Part shown: positions 24,825 through 34,729 of the stretch, in pieces
Layout: the number at the start of each line of letters is the position of its first letter
Numbering within the stretch: the stretch's first letter is position 1
Source: Streptacidiphilus sp. ASG 303
GTDB taxonomy: Bacteria; Actinomycetota; Actinomycetes; Streptomycetales; Streptomycetaceae
DNA length: 64,000 bases
Assembly (NCBI RefSeq): GCF_020991365.1
Contig: NZ_JAJLRA010000005.1
Coordinates: 124,001-188,000, forward strand
Direction: 5' to 3'
The notes under the pieces: model-generated
Databases searched by the model: none
What the model was told of the DNA's origin: nothing
What the model saw: the letters and a program-made list of their open reading frames with translations, nothing else
Position numbers and translations under genes: made by a program

Positions 24825-24876
24825 CGCCCCCGGGGCGGCCGCGCCCGGCACACGCCGGTCGGCCGCCCCGGGGGCG
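24825..24876 (+). terminator. 17-bp stem-loop terminator after the DUF2637 gene
   Basis: CGCCCCCGGGGCGGCCG pairs perfectly with its inverted copy at 24860-24876 and is followed by TTTC, 48 bases after the stop codon. Confidence 0.75.
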
Positions 24877-24973
24877 TTTCCGGGGCTCTCCCGGGGGCCT
24901 GCGGGGGCTGCCCGCGTCCGCGGGGGACCCGGGCCGGCTGCGGGGGCGCGCCGGGCGGGCCGCCCCGGACACG

Positions 24974-25012
24974 GCACCGCCCCGCCGCCCGGTTCGGGCG
25001 GCGGGGCGGTGC
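24974..25012. terminator. 17-bp stem-loop between convergent genes
   Basis: GCACCGCCCCGCCGCCC, loop GGTTC, and the exact inverted copy; serves the minus-strand DUF475 gene (stop at 25080) and backs up the plus-strand terminator. Confidence 0.75.
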
Positions 25013-25079
25013 GCAGGGCGCGGGCGGTGCTCGGGGAGCGGGCGGCGGTCCGGCTTCCGCCGGGCCGCCGGTGCACGCG

Positions 25080-26213
25080 TCAGACCTCGGAGGTCACCCT
25101 CTCGGGCTCCGACGGCCCCCCTGCCGACTCCAGGCGGCGGTTGCGCAGGATCGAGGAGGCCAGCGACGCCAGGATGAAGGCGACGCCGATCAGGCCGGTG
25201 ACGATCTCCGGGATCTCGTGCTTGATGGAGACCATCAGGATGATCGCCAGGGCGCCGATCGCGTAGTGCGCGCCGTGCTCCAGGTAGACGTAGTCGTCCA
25301 GGGTGCCCTTGCGGACCAGGTACACGGTCAGCGACCGGATGTACATGGCGCCGATGCCGAGGCCGAGCGCGATCTGGAAGATGTCGCTGGTGATGGCGAA
25401 GGCGCCGACGACGCCGTCGAAGGAGAAGGACGCGTCCAGGACCTCGAGGTAGAGGAAGAGGAAGAAGGCGGCCTTGCCGACCACGCCCGCGACGGACGCG
25501 TTGGCGCCCGCGGACGCGGGGGCCTTCTCCGCCGCCTCGCCCTCCTCGGCCTCGTCCTCGTCGCCGTCCTCCAGGGTGCCCTCGAAGACGTTGGCGAGGC
25601 CGTTGACCGCGAGGTAGGTGACGAGGCCGAGGAGGCCGGCCAGCAGCACCGTCTCGGCGTGGCCGTCGCCGAAGAAGTTGGCCGACAGGGCCAGCACCAC
25701 CATGGCGATGAGCACGGAGAGCTGGTCGAGCTTGCCGATCTTCTCCAGGGGGCGCTCGATCCAGCGCAGCCACTGGTAGTCCTTGTCCTCGAAGATGAAG
25801 TCGAGGAAGATCATCAGGAGGAACATCCCGCCGAAGGCCGCGATGGCCGGGTGGGCCTCCTGGAGGTGCTGCGCGTAGGTGAGGCCGTCGTAGGTCTTGT
25901 CCGAGTGGAGCGCGAGGTCGATCACGGTCCCCGGGCCGATGTGCGCGGTGAGCCCCACCACCAGCAGCGGGAAGACCAGCCTCATGCCGAAGACGGCGAT
26001 GAGCACGCCGACGGTGAGGAAGATCTTCTGCCAGAAGGGGCTCATCCGCTTGAGCACCGAGGCGTTGACGACCGCGTTGTCGAACGACAGCGAGATCTCG
26101 AGGACGGACAGGATCGCCACGACGCCGAACCCGGTGGGGCCCCATACGAGGCCGGCCACGACGAGTCCGACGACCGTGATGGCGAAGGACCATCCGAAAG
26201 TGCGGAAGAACAC
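25080..26213 (-). CDS. DUF475 (TerC-like) integral membrane protein
   Basis: A 377-residue protein with about nine membrane segments. The TerC-type core is clear: AILSVLEISLSFDNAVVNASV near 34-54 and, in the second half, LEVLDASFSFDGVVGAFAI, each with the SFDN/SFDG acidic motif inside a helix that TerC relatives use for metal ions. FLDFIFEDKDYQWLRWIERP is typical of DUF475. A cytoplasmic acidic loop (GDEDEAEEGEAAEK) splits the halves. TerC relatives export Mn2+ or assist metalation of secreted enzymes; for DUF475 this is extrapolation. The GTG start at 26213 is 73 bases after the terD stop, so it is cotranscribed with the two terD genes. Confidence 0.88.
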   Translation of the reverse strand: MFFRTFGWSFAITVVGLVVAGLVWGPTGFGVVAILSVLEISLSFDNAVVNASVLKRMSPFWQKIFLTVGVLIAVFGMRLVFPLLVVGLTAHIGPGTVIDLALHSDKTYDGLTYAQHLQEAHPAIAAFGGMFLLMIFLDFIFEDKDYQWLRWIERPLEKIGKLDQLSVLIAMVVLALSANFFGDGHAETVLLAGLLGLVTYLAVNGLANVFEGTLEDGDEDEAEEGEAAEKAPASAGANASVAGVVGKAAFFLFLYLEVLDASFSFDGVVGAFAITSDIFQIALGLGIGAMYIRSLTVYLVRKGTLDDYVYLEHGAHYAIGALAIILMVSIKHEIPEIVTGLIGVAFILASLASSILRNRRLESAGGPSEPERVTSEV

Positions 26214-26286
26214 GGGAGTACGTCTACCTTTCGTCGGTGGTCAGGCCAGCGACAGGTCGTCTTTCCCCCGCACTGCCCGCAGTTTT

Positions 26287-26862
26287 TTACTGAACGTTGA
26301 CTCCGAAGTCTAGGGCGATACCCCGCAGCCCCGACGCGTACCCCTGTCCGACCGCCCGGAACTTCCACTCGCCCTGGTAGCGGTAGAGCTCGCCGAAGAT
26401 CATCGCGGTCTCGCTGGAGGCGTCCTCGGTGAGGTCGTAGCGGGCCAGCTCGCTGCCGTCCGCCAGGTTCACGACCCGGATGTAGGCGTTGCGGACGTGG
26501 CCGAAGGACTGCATGCGCGCCTCGGCCTCGTAGATCGACACCGGGAACACGATCTTGTCGACCTGCTGCGGCACCAGGTCGAGGTTGACGACGACGACCT
26601 CGTCGTCGCCCTCCCCCTCGCCGGTGAGGTTGTCGCCCTGGTGCTCCACCGAGCCCTCGGGGCTCTTGAGGTTGTTGTAGAAGACGAAGTACTCGTCGCC
26701 GAGCACCCGGCCGTTGGCGCACAGCAGGGCGCTGGCGTCCAGGTCGAAGGGCGCGCCGGTGGTCGAGCGCGCGTCCCAGCCCAGGCCGATCTGGACCTGG
26801 GTGAGGTTGGGTGCGGCCTTGGTGAGGGAGACATTGCCCCCCTTGGCGAGCGTGACGCCCAT
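26287..26862 (-). CDS. terD: TerD family stress protein (copy 1)
   Basis: A 191-residue canonical Ter[23 protein letters not shown], then [35 protein letters not shown] and the closing [20 protein letters not shown]. The D-rich loops coordinate Ca2+ in solved TerD structures. Expressed during oxidative and tellurite stress in streptomycetes, where terD copies also affect development. ATG at 26862 follows GGAGGA at 9 nt. About two thirds identical by eye to the gene immediately upstream, so a tandem duplication. Cotranscription with DUF475 downstream is likely. Confidence 0.93.
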   Translation of the reverse strand: MGVTLAKGGNVSLTKAAPNLTQVQIGLGWDARSTTGAPFDLDASALLCANGRVLGDEYFVFYNNLKSPEGSVEHQGDNLTGEGEGDDEVVVVNLDLVPQQVDKIVFPVSIYEAEARMQSFGHVRNAYIRVVNLADGSELARYDLTEDASSETAMIFGELYRYQGEWKFRAVGQGYASGLRGIALDFGVNVQ

Positions 26863-27114
26863 GTGGTTCTTCCTCCCGTGTCCCGCGCGGCGGCGGGATC
26901 TCCCGTGCACACCGGACCGGCTCCTCCGCGCCGCCGCCGCACGGGCGCGCAGGACCACTGCGCCCCCGCCGGCCCGGACGGCTGGTGCCCGGCCCGCTGG
27001 ACTTGCCGGACTCGCCGGCCGGCCGCCGCTCCGCACGGGTGTGGGTCCCGCATGGGGCGCGGGGCCGCCGGACCGTTCGCCCGGCGGCCCCGCCGCGGCC
27101 GTGGTGCGCCGGAC

Positions 27115-27690
27115 TCAGACGTTGACGCCGAAGTCCTGCGCGATGCCGCGCAGGCCCGAGGCGTAGCCCTGGCCGATGGCCCGGAACTTCCACTCGGCGC
27201 CGTTGCGGTAGAGCTCGCCGAAGACCATGGCGGTCTCGGTCGAGGCGTCCTCGGACAGGTCGTAGCGGGCGATCTCCGCACCGCCCGCCTGGTTCACCAC
27301 GCGGATGAAGGCGTTGCGGACCTGGCCGAAGTTCTGCTGGCGGTTCTCGGCGTCGTAGATGGACACCGGGAACACGATCTTGGCGACGTCGGCGGGGACC
27401 GCGGCCAGGTTGACCTTGATCTGCTCGTCGTCGCCCTCGCCCTCACCGGTGAGGTTGTCGCCGGTGTGCTCGACGGAGCCGTCGGGGCTCTTGAGGTTGT
27501 TGAAGAAGACGAAATTGCCGTCCGCCCCGACCTTGCCGGCCTCGTTGACCAGGAGGGCGCTGGCGTCCAGGTCGAAGTCGGTCCCGGTGGTCGTACGGAC
27601 GTCCCAGCCCAGGCCGACGATGACGGCGGTCAGGCCGGGCGCCTCCTTGGTGAGCGAGACGTTGCCGCCCTTGCTGAGGCTGACACCCAC
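27115..27690 (-). CDS. terD: TerD family stress protein (copy 2)
   Basis: A 191-residue TerD protein, paralogous to the next gene: [56 protein letters not shown] and [23 protein letters not shown] at 27690 has GGAGG only 4 nt upstream, a compact but strong site. The tail DFGVNV is shared by both copies. The 250-base gap between the two copies has no terminator-like stem, so a single transcript is likely. Function as in the family: calcium-binding, membrane-associated stress protein; molecular activity unproven. Confidence 0.93.
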   Translation of the reverse strand: MGVSLSKGGNVSLTKEAPGLTAVIVGLGWDVRTTTGTDFDLDASALLVNEAGKVGADGNFVFFNNLKSPDGSVEHTGDNLTGEGEGDDEQIKVNLAAVPADVAKIVFPVSIYDAENRQQNFGQVRNAFIRVVNQAGGAEIARYDLSEDASTETAMVFGELYRNGAEWKFRAIGQGYASGLRGIAQDFGVNV

Positions 27691-27961
27691 GAGTCCTCCA
27701 ATGGTCGGGGAGCACGCCGGTGCCCCCGCGGTGCGGTCTGCCCCGGCCGGTGCGTCCGAAACGGCCGGGGGTCTGTCCGGCCAACGGCCCGATCGTAGTG
27801 CCGGGTTCCCCCGGCGGGGATCAGGCGCGGCAGACCGGGAACGGGACGGTCCGGGAGCCCTCGGACCGGGAGCCCCCGGCCCGCGGGCGCTCCGGACCGC
27901 GGGTGCCGCGGGCCCCGGACGGGGCGGGCCCGCGGCGCGGCGGCCTCGGGGTGCGGCCGGG

Positions 27962-28420
27962 TCAGAGCGAGGCGAGCACCTTGAGGTACTCCTGCTCGTC
28001 GCGCGCGTCGGGCAGCCCGTTGACGACGGACCAGCGGACCACGCCCTCCTTGTCGATGACGAAGGTGCCGCGGACCGCGCAGCCCTTCTCGTCGTCGAAG
28101 ACGCCGTAGGCGGTGGCGACGCCGCCGTGCGGCCAGAAGTCGGAGAGCAGCGGGTACTCCAGGCCCTCGCGCTCGCCGAAGACGCGCAGGGTGAAGGGCG
28201 AGTCCACGGAGACGGCGAGGATCTGCACGTCGTCGTTCTGCAGGCGGGGCAGCTCCTCCTTGATCGCGCAGAGCTCGCCGGTGCAGACGCCGGTGAACGC
28301 GAACGGGTAGAAGACCAGGACGACGCTCTTGGCACCGCGGTAGTCGGAGAGCCTGACCGGCTCGCCGTGCTGGTTCTTCAGCTCGAAGTCCGGGGCCTTG
28401 CTGCCGACCTCGATCGCCAT
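27962..28420 (-). CDS. ahpE: AhpE-type peroxiredoxin
   Basis: A 152-residue thiol peroxidase reducing H2O2, organic peroxides or peroxynitrite. [18 protein letters not shown] (near residues 34-51) holds the P-x-x-x-T-x-x-C active site; [20 protein letters not shown] and GTFVIDKEG mark the AhpE branch known from mycobacteria (a 1-Cys enzyme). This copy has a second cysteine (GELC) four residues after the peroxidatic Cys and another at EKGCAVRG, which could change the mechanism. ATG at 28420 follows GGAGG at 10 nt. Lies between the Ter genes and DUF3052/aceE, all conserved together in streptomycetes as far as I recall. Confidence 0.9.
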   Translation of the reverse strand: MAIEVGSKAPDFELKNQHGEPVRLSDYRGAKSVVLVFYPFAFTGVCTGELCAIKEELPRLQNDDVQILAVSVDSPFTLRVFGEREGLEYPLLSDFWPHGGVATAYGVFDDEKGCAVRGTFVIDKEGVVRWSVVNGLPDARDEQEYLKVLASL

Positions 28421-28751
28421 GGGTGCGACCCTCCTGTTCGACTGCGCCGTCCCGGGCGGGGCGGCCGGGTCACATCCTTGCACTTCGGGCCGGAGTCCGG
28501 GGGCCGGGCTCTGCACCCCGGGGCTCCTCGTGCAGCCGCGTTCGCCAAGGGTGAACGACGGGCGGATAGGCGGACGGTCCGGCGGGCGGGCGGGCGGACG
28601 GACGGACGGGCGGGTGCGCGGCCGGCGGAAACGACGGCCGGCGGGCGGGAGCACCGGCGGTCCGCCGGCACACGGCGGCGGGCCCCGCCGGAGAGGTCTC
28701 CGGCGGGGCCCGCGGTGCGGCCGGGGAACCGGCCTGCAGATCGGGGTCCGC
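28421..28751. other. Spacer with simple repeats and a terminator
   Basis: About 330 bases between DUF3052 and ahpE. Bases ~28565-28612 are a (GGGC)/(GGAC) tetranucleotide tract on the plus strand; the DUF3052 terminator (28678-28713) occupies the right part. The ahpE promoter should lie between the two; no clear hexamers. Confidence 0.4.
28678..28713 (-). terminator. 17-bp palindromic terminator after the DUF3052 gene
   Basis: GCGGGCCCCGCCGGAGA and its exact inverted copy, centre GG, starting 39 bases after the DUF3052 stop codon. Confidence 0.8.
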
Positions 28752-29192
28752 TCAGCGCTTGGCCGGGCGGGCGGCCTTGGGGGTCGCCAGACGGGTGCCG
28801 GCCCAGTCCTTGGCCACCGTCACCGAGCTGGTCTGCGAGAGACCGGCGGTGCGGGCGGCGTCGGCGATGTCGCTGGCCTCCACGTGGCCGTCGCGGCCGG
28901 TCTTCGGGGTCAGCAGCCACACCAGGCCGCCGTCCGCGAGGTACTCCTGCGCATCGACCAGGGCGTCGGTGAGATCACCGTCCTCCTCGCGGAACCACAG
29001 CAGCACGGCGTCGGCGACGTCGTCGTAGTCCTCGTCGACGAGATCGGTGCCGGTCAGGCCCTCGATCCCCTCGCGGAGCTCCTGGTCGCAGTCGTCGTCG
29101 TACCCGAGCTCCTGGACCACCTGTCCGGGCTCGAAGCCCAACCGGAGTGCCGGGTTGGACCTGTCCTCCGCGGGGTCCGCGGTCGCGCTCAC
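28752..29192 (-). CDS. DUF3052 domain protein
   Basis: A 146-residue acidic cytoplasmic protein: LRLGFEPGQVVQELGYDDDC, then DDVADAVLLWFREEDGDLTD, GGLVWLLTPKTGRDGHVEAS and WAGTRLATPK. This is the actinobacterial DUF3052 family, found beside aceE. The order of an alpha/beta domain with WxLTPK suggests a small-molecule or nucleotide binding fold, but no enzymatic role is known to me. GTG at 29192 follows GGAGG at 9 nt. Divergent from aceE, with a 630-base shared upstream region. Confidence 0.88.
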   Translation of the reverse strand: MSATADPAEDRSNPALRLGFEPGQVVQELGYDDDCDQELREGIEGLTGTDLVDEDYDDVADAVLLWFREEDGDLTDALVDAQEYLADGGLVWLLTPKTGRDGHVEASDIADAARTAGLSQTSSVTVAKDWAGTRLATPKAARPAKR

Positions 29193-29820
29193 GGGAATGA
29201 CCTCCTGTATCCGGCCCGGCGTCGGTGCCGGGCTTGTGGCCGTAGTCCACACGGGCGGGGCGGTTCGCGCAAGTACCCGGCGCCCGTTCCCGCCCGAACG
29301 TTGACGTGTCGCAGCAAGCCTCGCTGTCGATTGTGGGGCCTGTGCCCCGGTTTTGTCCTGATCCGAACGGGCGTGGCGGAGCCGGATGGCGGCCCGCCGG
29401 ACACCGCTCGGTCGCCGTCCGCCTACCCGCGGTACATCCGGTGCACGCGCGACGGTGAGGACGCGCGCCGTCCGGCGGCGGTTCGCGACGGCGCCCGGCC
29501 CCCTTCGGGGGCGCCCGGGACGGGCGCCGTTCGAAGGCACCGCGCGACGCGGCGTAGAGTCTCCTGTTGGCCCTCACACCAGCCCTCACGGGCACAGGTC
29601 GGGCCACCTCGTCGTAACAACCGGCACCGGAGCGGTGCGGGCGCCGAGGGTGCGGGCAGCGCGGCCCGTCACCGGGTGCGGCCGCCGCTGCGGCGCCCGA
29701 CCGGCCCGCCCCGGTGGCGGAACCGGTTACCCATCGGTAGAGATGACGGATCTCCGAGCGCGGTACACGATGGAGGCGGCGCGACACCACCTCAGTTACG
29801 ACCGACAGTGAAGGAACAGC
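29193..29820. promoter_or_regulatory. Divergent regulatory region of DUF3052 and aceE
   Basis: About 630 bases with no gene. The palindrome-like GGAACCGGTTACC at 29719-29731 lies ~90 nt before aceE and could be an operator or overlap a promoter. CGAACGTTGACGTGTCG near 29296 is a further AT-richer spot. No riboswitch fold recognised. Confidence 0.4.
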
Positions 29821-32571
29821 GTGGCTTCCGGATCCGATCGCAACCCGATCATCATTGGCGGCCTTCCCAGCCAGGTCCCGGACTTCGATCCGGAGGAGAC
29901 CGCGGAGTGGCTGGAGTCGCTCGACGCGGCCGTGGACGAGCGCGGCCGCGAGCGCGCCCGTTACCTCATGCTGCGGCTGATCGAGCGCGCCCGCGAGAAG
30001 CGTGTCGCCGTGCCCGAGATGCGCAGCACGGACTACATCAACACCATCGCGACCAAGAACGAGCCGTTCTTCCCCGGCAACGAGGAGATCGAGCGCAAGG
30101 TCCTCAACGCGACCCGCTGGAACGCGGCCGTGATGGTCTCCCGCGCGCAGCGCCCGGGCATCGGCGTCGGCGGCCACATCGCCACCTTCGCCTCCTCCGC
30201 GTCGCTGTACGACGTGGGCTTCAACTACTTCTTCCGCGGCAAGGACGCCGAGGGCGCCTCCGGCGACCAGATCTTCTTCCAGGGCCACGCCTCCCCCGGC
30301 ATCTACGCCCGCGCCTTCCTGCTGGACCGGCTCTCCGAGCAGCAGCTGGACTCCTTCCGCCAGGAGAAGTCCAAGGCGCCGTACGGCCTGTCCAGCTACC
30401 CGCACCCGCGCTCCATGCCGGACTTCTGGGAGTTCCCGACCGTGTCGATGGGCCTGGGCCCGCTCGGCGCGATCTTCCAGGCCCGGATGAACCGCTACAT
30501 CACCGCCCGCGGGATCAAGGACGTCTCGGACTCGCACGTCTGGGCGTTCCTCGGCGACGGCGAGATGGACGAGCCGGAGTCGCTGGGCCAGCTGAGCCTG
30601 GCCGCGCGCGAGGGCCTGGACAACCTCACCTTCGTCGTGAACTGCAACCTGCAGCGCCTGGACGGCCCGGTCCGCGGCAACGGCAAGATCATCCAGGAGC
30701 TGGAGTCGGTCTTCCGCGGCGCCGGCTGGAACGTGATCAAGCTGATCTGGGACCGCACCTGGGACCCGCTGCTCGCCCAGGACCGCGACGGCGTCCTGGT
30801 CGACAAGCTGAACACCACCCCGGACGGCCAGTTCCAGACCTACGCGACCGAGACCGGCGCGTACATCCGGGAGCACTTCTTCGGCAGCGACCTGCGGCTG
30901 CGCAAGATGGTCGAGTCGATGACCGACCAGCAGATCCAGCACCTGGGCCGTGGCGGCCACGACCACCGGAAGGTCTACGCCGCCTTCAAGGCCGCCCGCG
31001 AGCACACGGGCCAGCCGACGGTGATCCTGGCGCAGACGGTCAAGGGCTGGACGCTCGGCCCGAACTTCGAGGGCCGCAACGCCACGCACCAGATGAAGAA
31101 GCTCACGGTCGAGGACCTCAAGCGCTTCCGCGACCGGCTGCACCTCCCGATCACGGACAAGGAGCTGGAGTCCGGCGCCCCGCCGTACTACCACCCCGGC
31201 CGGGACTCCGAGGAGATCCAGTACATGCACGACCGCCGGCGCGAGCTCGGCGGCTACGTGCCGACCCGCAAGGTGCGGCCCACGAAGCTGCAGCTGCCCG
31301 GGGACGACACCTACAAGGCCATGAAGAAGGGCTCGGGCAACCAGTCCATCGCCACCACGATGGCCTTCGTCCGGCTGCTCAAGGACCTCATGCGGGACAA
31401 GGGCATCGGCAACCGCTTCGTGCCGATCGCCCCGGACGAGTACCGCACCTTCGGCATGGACTCGCTCTTCCCCTCGGCGAAGATCTACAACCCGCTGGGG
31501 CAGACCTACGAGTCGGTCGACCGCGAGCTGCTGCTGGCGTACAAGGAGTCGCCGACCGGCCAGATGCTGCACGACGGCATCTCCGAGGCCGGCTGCACCG
31601 CCTCGCTGATCGCGGCGGGCTCCTCGTACGCGACCCACGGCGAGCACCTCATCCCGGTGTACGTCTTCTACTCGATGTTCGGCTTCCAGCGGACCGGCGA
31701 CCAGTTCTGGCAGATGGCGGACCAGCTGTCGCGCGGCTTCGTGCTCGGCGCCACCGCGGGCCGCACCACGCTGACCGGCGAGGGCCTGCAGCACGCCGAC
31801 GGCCACTCGCAGCTGCTGGCCTCGACCAACCCGGCCGTGGTCGCCTACGACCCGGCGTACGGCTTCGAGATCGCCCACATCGTCAAGGACGGCATCCGGC
31901 GGATGTTCGGCTCCGACGAGGCGCACCCGAACGGCGAGGACGTCTTCTACTACCTCACCGTCTACAACGAGCCGATCCAGATGCCGGCCGAGCCCGCCGA
32001 CGTGGACGTCGACGGCATCCTCAAGGGCCTGCACCGGTACCGGGCCGGCGACGCCGGCCAGATCCCGGCGCAGATCCTCGCCTCGGGCGTGGCCGTGCCG
32101 TGGGCGCTGGAGGCGCAGCGGATCCTCGCCGAGGAGTGGAACGTCAAGGCCGACGTCTGGTCCGCCACCTCGTGGAACGAGCTGCGCCGCGAGGCGGTGG
32201 AGTGCGAGGAGCACAACCTGCTCCACCCCGAGGAGGAGCAGCGCGTCCCGTACGTGACGCGGAAGCTCGCCGGCGCCGAGGGGCCGTTCGTCGCGGTCTC
32301 GGACTGGATGCGGGCCGTGCCGGACCAGATCTCCCGCTGGGTGCCGGGCACCTGGCAGTCGCTGGGTGCGGACGGCTTCGGCTTCGCCGACACCCGGGGG
32401 GCGGCGCGCCGCTTCTTCCACATCGACGCGCAGTCCGTCGTGCTGGGGGTGCTGACCGAGCTCGCCAAGGAGGGCAAGGTCGACCGCAGCGTGCTGAAGG
32501 CGGCCATCGACCGCTACCAGCTGCTGGACGTGTCCGCGGCCGACCCGGGCGCGGCGGGCGGCGACGCCTGA
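29821..32571 (+). CDS. aceE: Pyruvate dehydrogenase E1 component, homodimeric type
   Basis: A 916-residue thiamine-diphosphate enzyme that decarboxylates pyruvate and passes the acetyl group to the E2 lipoyl domain, feeding acetyl-CoA to the citric acid cycle and fatty-acid synthesis. It has the single-chain AceE layout: [20 protein letters not shown] near 120, the TPP/Mg motif [10 protein letters not shown]...VVNCN near 240-275, HQMKKL and, in the central domain, [17 protein letters not shown] and [15 protein letters not shown] at 29821 follows AAGGA at 4 nt. Monocistronic, with its own terminator. Divergent DUF3052 is a conserved neighbour. Confidence 0.97.
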   Translation: MASGSDRNPIIIGGLPSQVPDFDPEETAEWLESLDAAVDERGRERARYLMLRLIERAREKRVAVPEMRSTDYINTIATKNEPFFPGNEEIERKVLNATRWNAAVMVSRAQRPGIGVGGHIATFASSASLYDVGFNYFFRGKDAEGASGDQIFFQGHASPGIYARAFLLDRLSEQQLDSFRQEKSKAPYGLSSYPHPRSMPDFWEFPTVSMGLGPLGAIFQARMNRYITARGIKDVSDSHVWAFLGDGEMDEPESLGQLSLAAREGLDNLTFVVNCNLQRLDGPVRGNGKIIQELESVFRGAGWNVIKLIWDRTWDPLLAQDRDGVLVDKLNTTPDGQFQTYATETGAYIREHFFGSDLRLRKMVESMTDQQIQHLGRGGHDHRKVYAAFKAAREHTGQPTVILAQTVKGWTLGPNFEGRNATHQMKKLTVEDLKRFRDRLHLPITDKELESGAPPYYHPGRDSEEIQYMHDRRRELGGYVPTRKVRPTKLQLPGDDTYKAMKKGSGNQSIATTMAFVRLLKDLMRDKGIGNRFVPIAPDEYRTFGMDSLFPSAKIYNPLGQTYESVDRELLLAYKESPTGQMLHDGISEAGCTASLIAAGSSYATHGEHLIPVYVFYSMFGFQRTGDQFWQMADQLSRGFVLGATAGRTTLTGEGLQHADGHSQLLASTNPAVVAYDPAYGFEIAHIVKDGIRRMFGSDEAHPNGEDVFYYLTVYNEPIQMPAEPADVDVDGILKGLHRYRAGDAGQIPAQILASGVAVPWALEAQRILAEEWNVKADVWSATSWNELRREAVECEEHNLLHPEEEQRVPYVTRKLAGAEGPFVAVSDWMRAVPDQISRWVPGTWQSLGADGFGFADTRGAARRFFHIDAQSVVLGVLTELAKEGKVDRSVLKAAIDRYQLLDVSAADPGAAGGDA

Positions 32572-32590
32572 CCGTCCCGGTACGCCTCCT

Positions 32591-32631
32591 CCGCAGGGGC
32601 CGGATCCCTCCCCGGGGTCCGGCCCCTGCGG
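32591..32631 (+). terminator. 14-bp stem-loop terminator of aceE
   Basis: CCGCAGGGGCCGGA and its exact inverted copy around a 13-nt loop, 20 bases after the stop codon. Confidence 0.8.
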
Positions 32632-32784
32632 CGTCCCCCGGCCGGGCCGGCCGGGCCCGGCGGCGCCGACGGCGGACCCGGCGCCGTCGACCCCCGCGTG
32701 GGGCGGGTCGCTGGAAGCACGCGCCCCCGACGCGCGACGGAGCGCCTCCTCCGGACCATCCGCATGTGAGCAAGCCGTAAAAAC

Positions 32785-32802
32785 CGCCTCCCCAAGGAGG
32801 CG
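32785..32802. terminator. Short hairpin with flanking A and T tracts
   Basis: CGCCTCC-CCAA-GGAGGCG preceded by AAAAAC and followed by CTTTGCGCATTTT, a bidirectional intrinsic terminator shape in the 435-base space between aceE and the hydrolase gene. The rest of that space (32803-33006) has no gene and presumably the hydrolase promoter. Confidence 0.65.
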
Positions 32803-33006
32803 CTTTGCGCATTTTCATCCTGGTTCGCTGGGCCGTCCGTGGTCGGGAGGGGTGCCCGCGTCCGCTTAGGGTGGGCCCGGAACTCGGCACTGCGGGCGGC
32901 GCACGGCACCACGTGCGGAAAGACGCCGCCGCAGACGGCACACGGCACAGCAGGACCTCCGGGCACGACCGGCTCGACGGTCGGCGTACCAGGGGGGAAC
33001 CCATCC

Positions 33007-34209
33007 ATGCGGATCGAACTCAGGCGCCTGGGCGTGGCCGTCCTCGCCGCCGTCGCCGTCCTCGCCGACACGGGCGCCGCGGCCGGAGGCGCGGTCGCCG
33101 CGGGCGAGCAGGTGCCCGTCACCGCTCCCCCGGCCGGGAGCGACGCCTGGAACCGGCAGCTGTTCGGCGGGCAGGCGCCGCCGGACCCCGCCGACGCGTC
33201 ACCGGCCTCGGTGGCCGCCTTCTTCGCCCGCCTGACCCCGGTCGAGCGGCAGCTGCTCACGGCCCGCTACCCGCTGGTCGTCGGCAACCTCGACGGGGCG
33301 CCGCCCGCCCTGCGCTACCGCGCCAACGCGCTCGCCCTGGCCGCCGAGCGGTCCGCCGCCCGGCGCACGGCGGCCGACCCCGCCCGCCCCGCCGCCGAAC
33401 GCTCCGCCGCCGCGGACCGCGCCGCCGTCTGCGACCGGCTCCTGCGGCCGGGCCGCCGCATCCTCGCCTTCGACCCGCGCGGACGCGGCCTGGTCGCCGA
33501 GGTCTACGGGGACCTCGCCTCCGCCCGGCGGGTCTCGGTGCTGGTGCCCGGGGCCGACACCGACCTCGGCCGCTTCGACCGCGAGCCCGCACCCGGACAG
33601 GACGCGGCGCACTCCGCGGCCGGCATGGGCCGGGCCCTCCACGCCGAGCAGCGGCGGCTGGCGCCGGACGTCCGCACCGCGGTGGTCGCCTGGGCCGGGT
33701 ACACCACCCCCGTCGGCCTCGGCCCCGACACCGCCACCGACCGCCTCGCCCGCGCCGGGGCGCCGAGGCTGCGGCGCCTGCTCGCCGGGCTCGCCGCGAC
33801 CGCGCCGGACGCGGGGGTGCCGTCCCTGTTCTGCCACTCCTACGGCTCCGTCGTGTGCGGCGCGGCCGCGCCGGGCATCCGGGCCGGCCGGCGCACCGCG
33901 GACGACCCGGCCGGTGTCACCGACATGGTCGTCTTCGGCAGCCCGGGCATGGGCGTCGACCACGCCCGCCAGCTGGGCGACGGGGTGCGGCTGTGGGCGG
34001 CGCGCGACGCCACGGACTGGATCGGCGACGTCCCGTACGTGGAGATCGCCGGCATCGGCCACGGCGCCGACCCCACCGGGCCGGCCTTCGGCGCCCGGGT
34101 GGTCTCCGCCGCAGGCGCCGCCGGCCACACCGGCTACCTCTCGCCGGGCACCGCCAGCCTGCACAACTTCGCCGCCATCGCCCTCGGCCGCTACGGCGAC
34201 GTGCGCTGA
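33007..34209 (+). CDS. Secreted alpha/beta hydrolase (DUF1023 type)
   Basis: A 400-residue protein with a signal peptide-like start (MRIELRRLGVAVLAAVAVLA...AAAGGAVAAG), then a helical region with WNRQLFGGQAPPDP, ERQLLTARYPLVVGNLDG (typical of the DUF1023 N-part), VSVLVPGADTDL and the nucleophile elbow SLFCHSYGSVVCG, where the G-x-S-x-G position is HSYGS. The catalytic His is probably in the C-terminal GTASLHNFAAIALGRY. Family members are secreted or surface hydrolases of unknown substrate. ATG at 33007; the GGGGGG upstream is a weak ribosome site. Its neighbour at 34309 is a separate, probably leaderless transcript. Confidence 0.82.
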   Translation: MRIELRRLGVAVLAAVAVLADTGAAAGGAVAAGEQVPVTAPPAGSDAWNRQLFGGQAPPDPADASPASVAAFFARLTPVERQLLTARYPLVVGNLDGAPPALRYRANALALAAERSAARRTAADPARPAAERSAAADRAAVCDRLLRPGRRILAFDPRGRGLVAEVYGDLASARRVSVLVPGADTDLGRFDREPAPGQDAAHSAAGMGRALHAEQRRLAPDVRTAVVAWAGYTTPVGLGPDTATDRLARAGAPRLRRLLAGLAATAPDAGVPSLFCHSYGSVVCGAAAPGIRAGRRTADDPAGVTDMVVFGSPGMGVDHARQLGDGVRLWAARDATDWIGDVPYVEIAGIGHGADPTGPAFGARVVSAAGAAGHTGYLSPGTASLHNFAAIALGRYGDVR

Positions 34210-34308
34210 GGCCGCGGACGCACGCGCCGGGCGCCCGGGGGCGGAGGGGCGGCCCGGCCGCGGCGCGGGGGCGGGCCGGTTGTCGGACACGGCCCCTAGC
34301 CTGGGCGC

Positions 34309-34659
34309 GTGGTGACGTTCGAGGAGTTCAGGGCCATGGGGCTCGCCCTGCCGCGGGCCGTGGAGCGGCTGACCTGGGAGACGCAGGTGACGCTCAGGGT
34401 CGGGGAGCGGATCTTCGCCATGGGCGCGGAGGACGACGGGGCCGTCTCGGTGAAGGCGTCCCGGGAGGAGCAGGCGGAGCTGGTCGCGGAGGATCCGGAG
34501 GTCTTCTCGCCCGCGCCGTACACCGGCCGCTTCGGGTGGGTGCGGGTGGAGCTGGGCCGGGTCGACCCCGACGAGCTGCGCGACCTGCTGGCGGAGGCGT
34601 GGCGGCGCACCGCGCCGAGGCGGCTGGTCCGGGAGTCCGACGCGGCCGGTCGCGGCTGA
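34309..34659 (+). CDS. MmcQ/YjbR family protein
   Basis: A 116-residue CyaY-like/YjbR fold protein: VTFEEFRAMGLALPRAVERLTW, LRVGERIFAMGA, VSVKASREEQAELVAEDPEVF and FGWVRVELGRVDPDELRDLLAEAWR follow the family exactly. Labelled DNA-binding in databases, yet no biochemical role is well established. GTG at 34309; TAGCCT ends 6 nt before it, so the transcript is probably leaderless. The 3' side is closed by a strong terminator. Confidence 0.88.
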   Translation: MVTFEEFRAMGLALPRAVERLTWETQVTLRVGERIFAMGAEDDGAVSVKASREEQAELVAEDPEVFSPAPYTGRFGWVRVELGRVDPDELRDLLAEAWRRTAPRRLVRESDAAGRG

Positions 34660-34697
34660 GCCCGGGGCGGCCGGCGGGGGGGCCGGCCGCCCCGGGC
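34660..34697. terminator. 16-bp stem-loop between convergent genes
   Basis: GCCCGGGGCGGCCGGC and its exact inverted copy, 6-nt loop, immediately after the YjbR stop and 33 bases from the aldo/keto reductase stop. Confidence 0.8.
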
Positions 34698-34729
34698 GGG
34701 GGGCTGCCCGTGGGGCCGTTCCCGGGCGG

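Noticed and set aside
28398-32780. A 1460-codon plus-strand frame across DUF3052 and aceE
   Set aside because: It runs out of frame through aceE, whose own frame has exact pyruvate dehydrogenase motifs.
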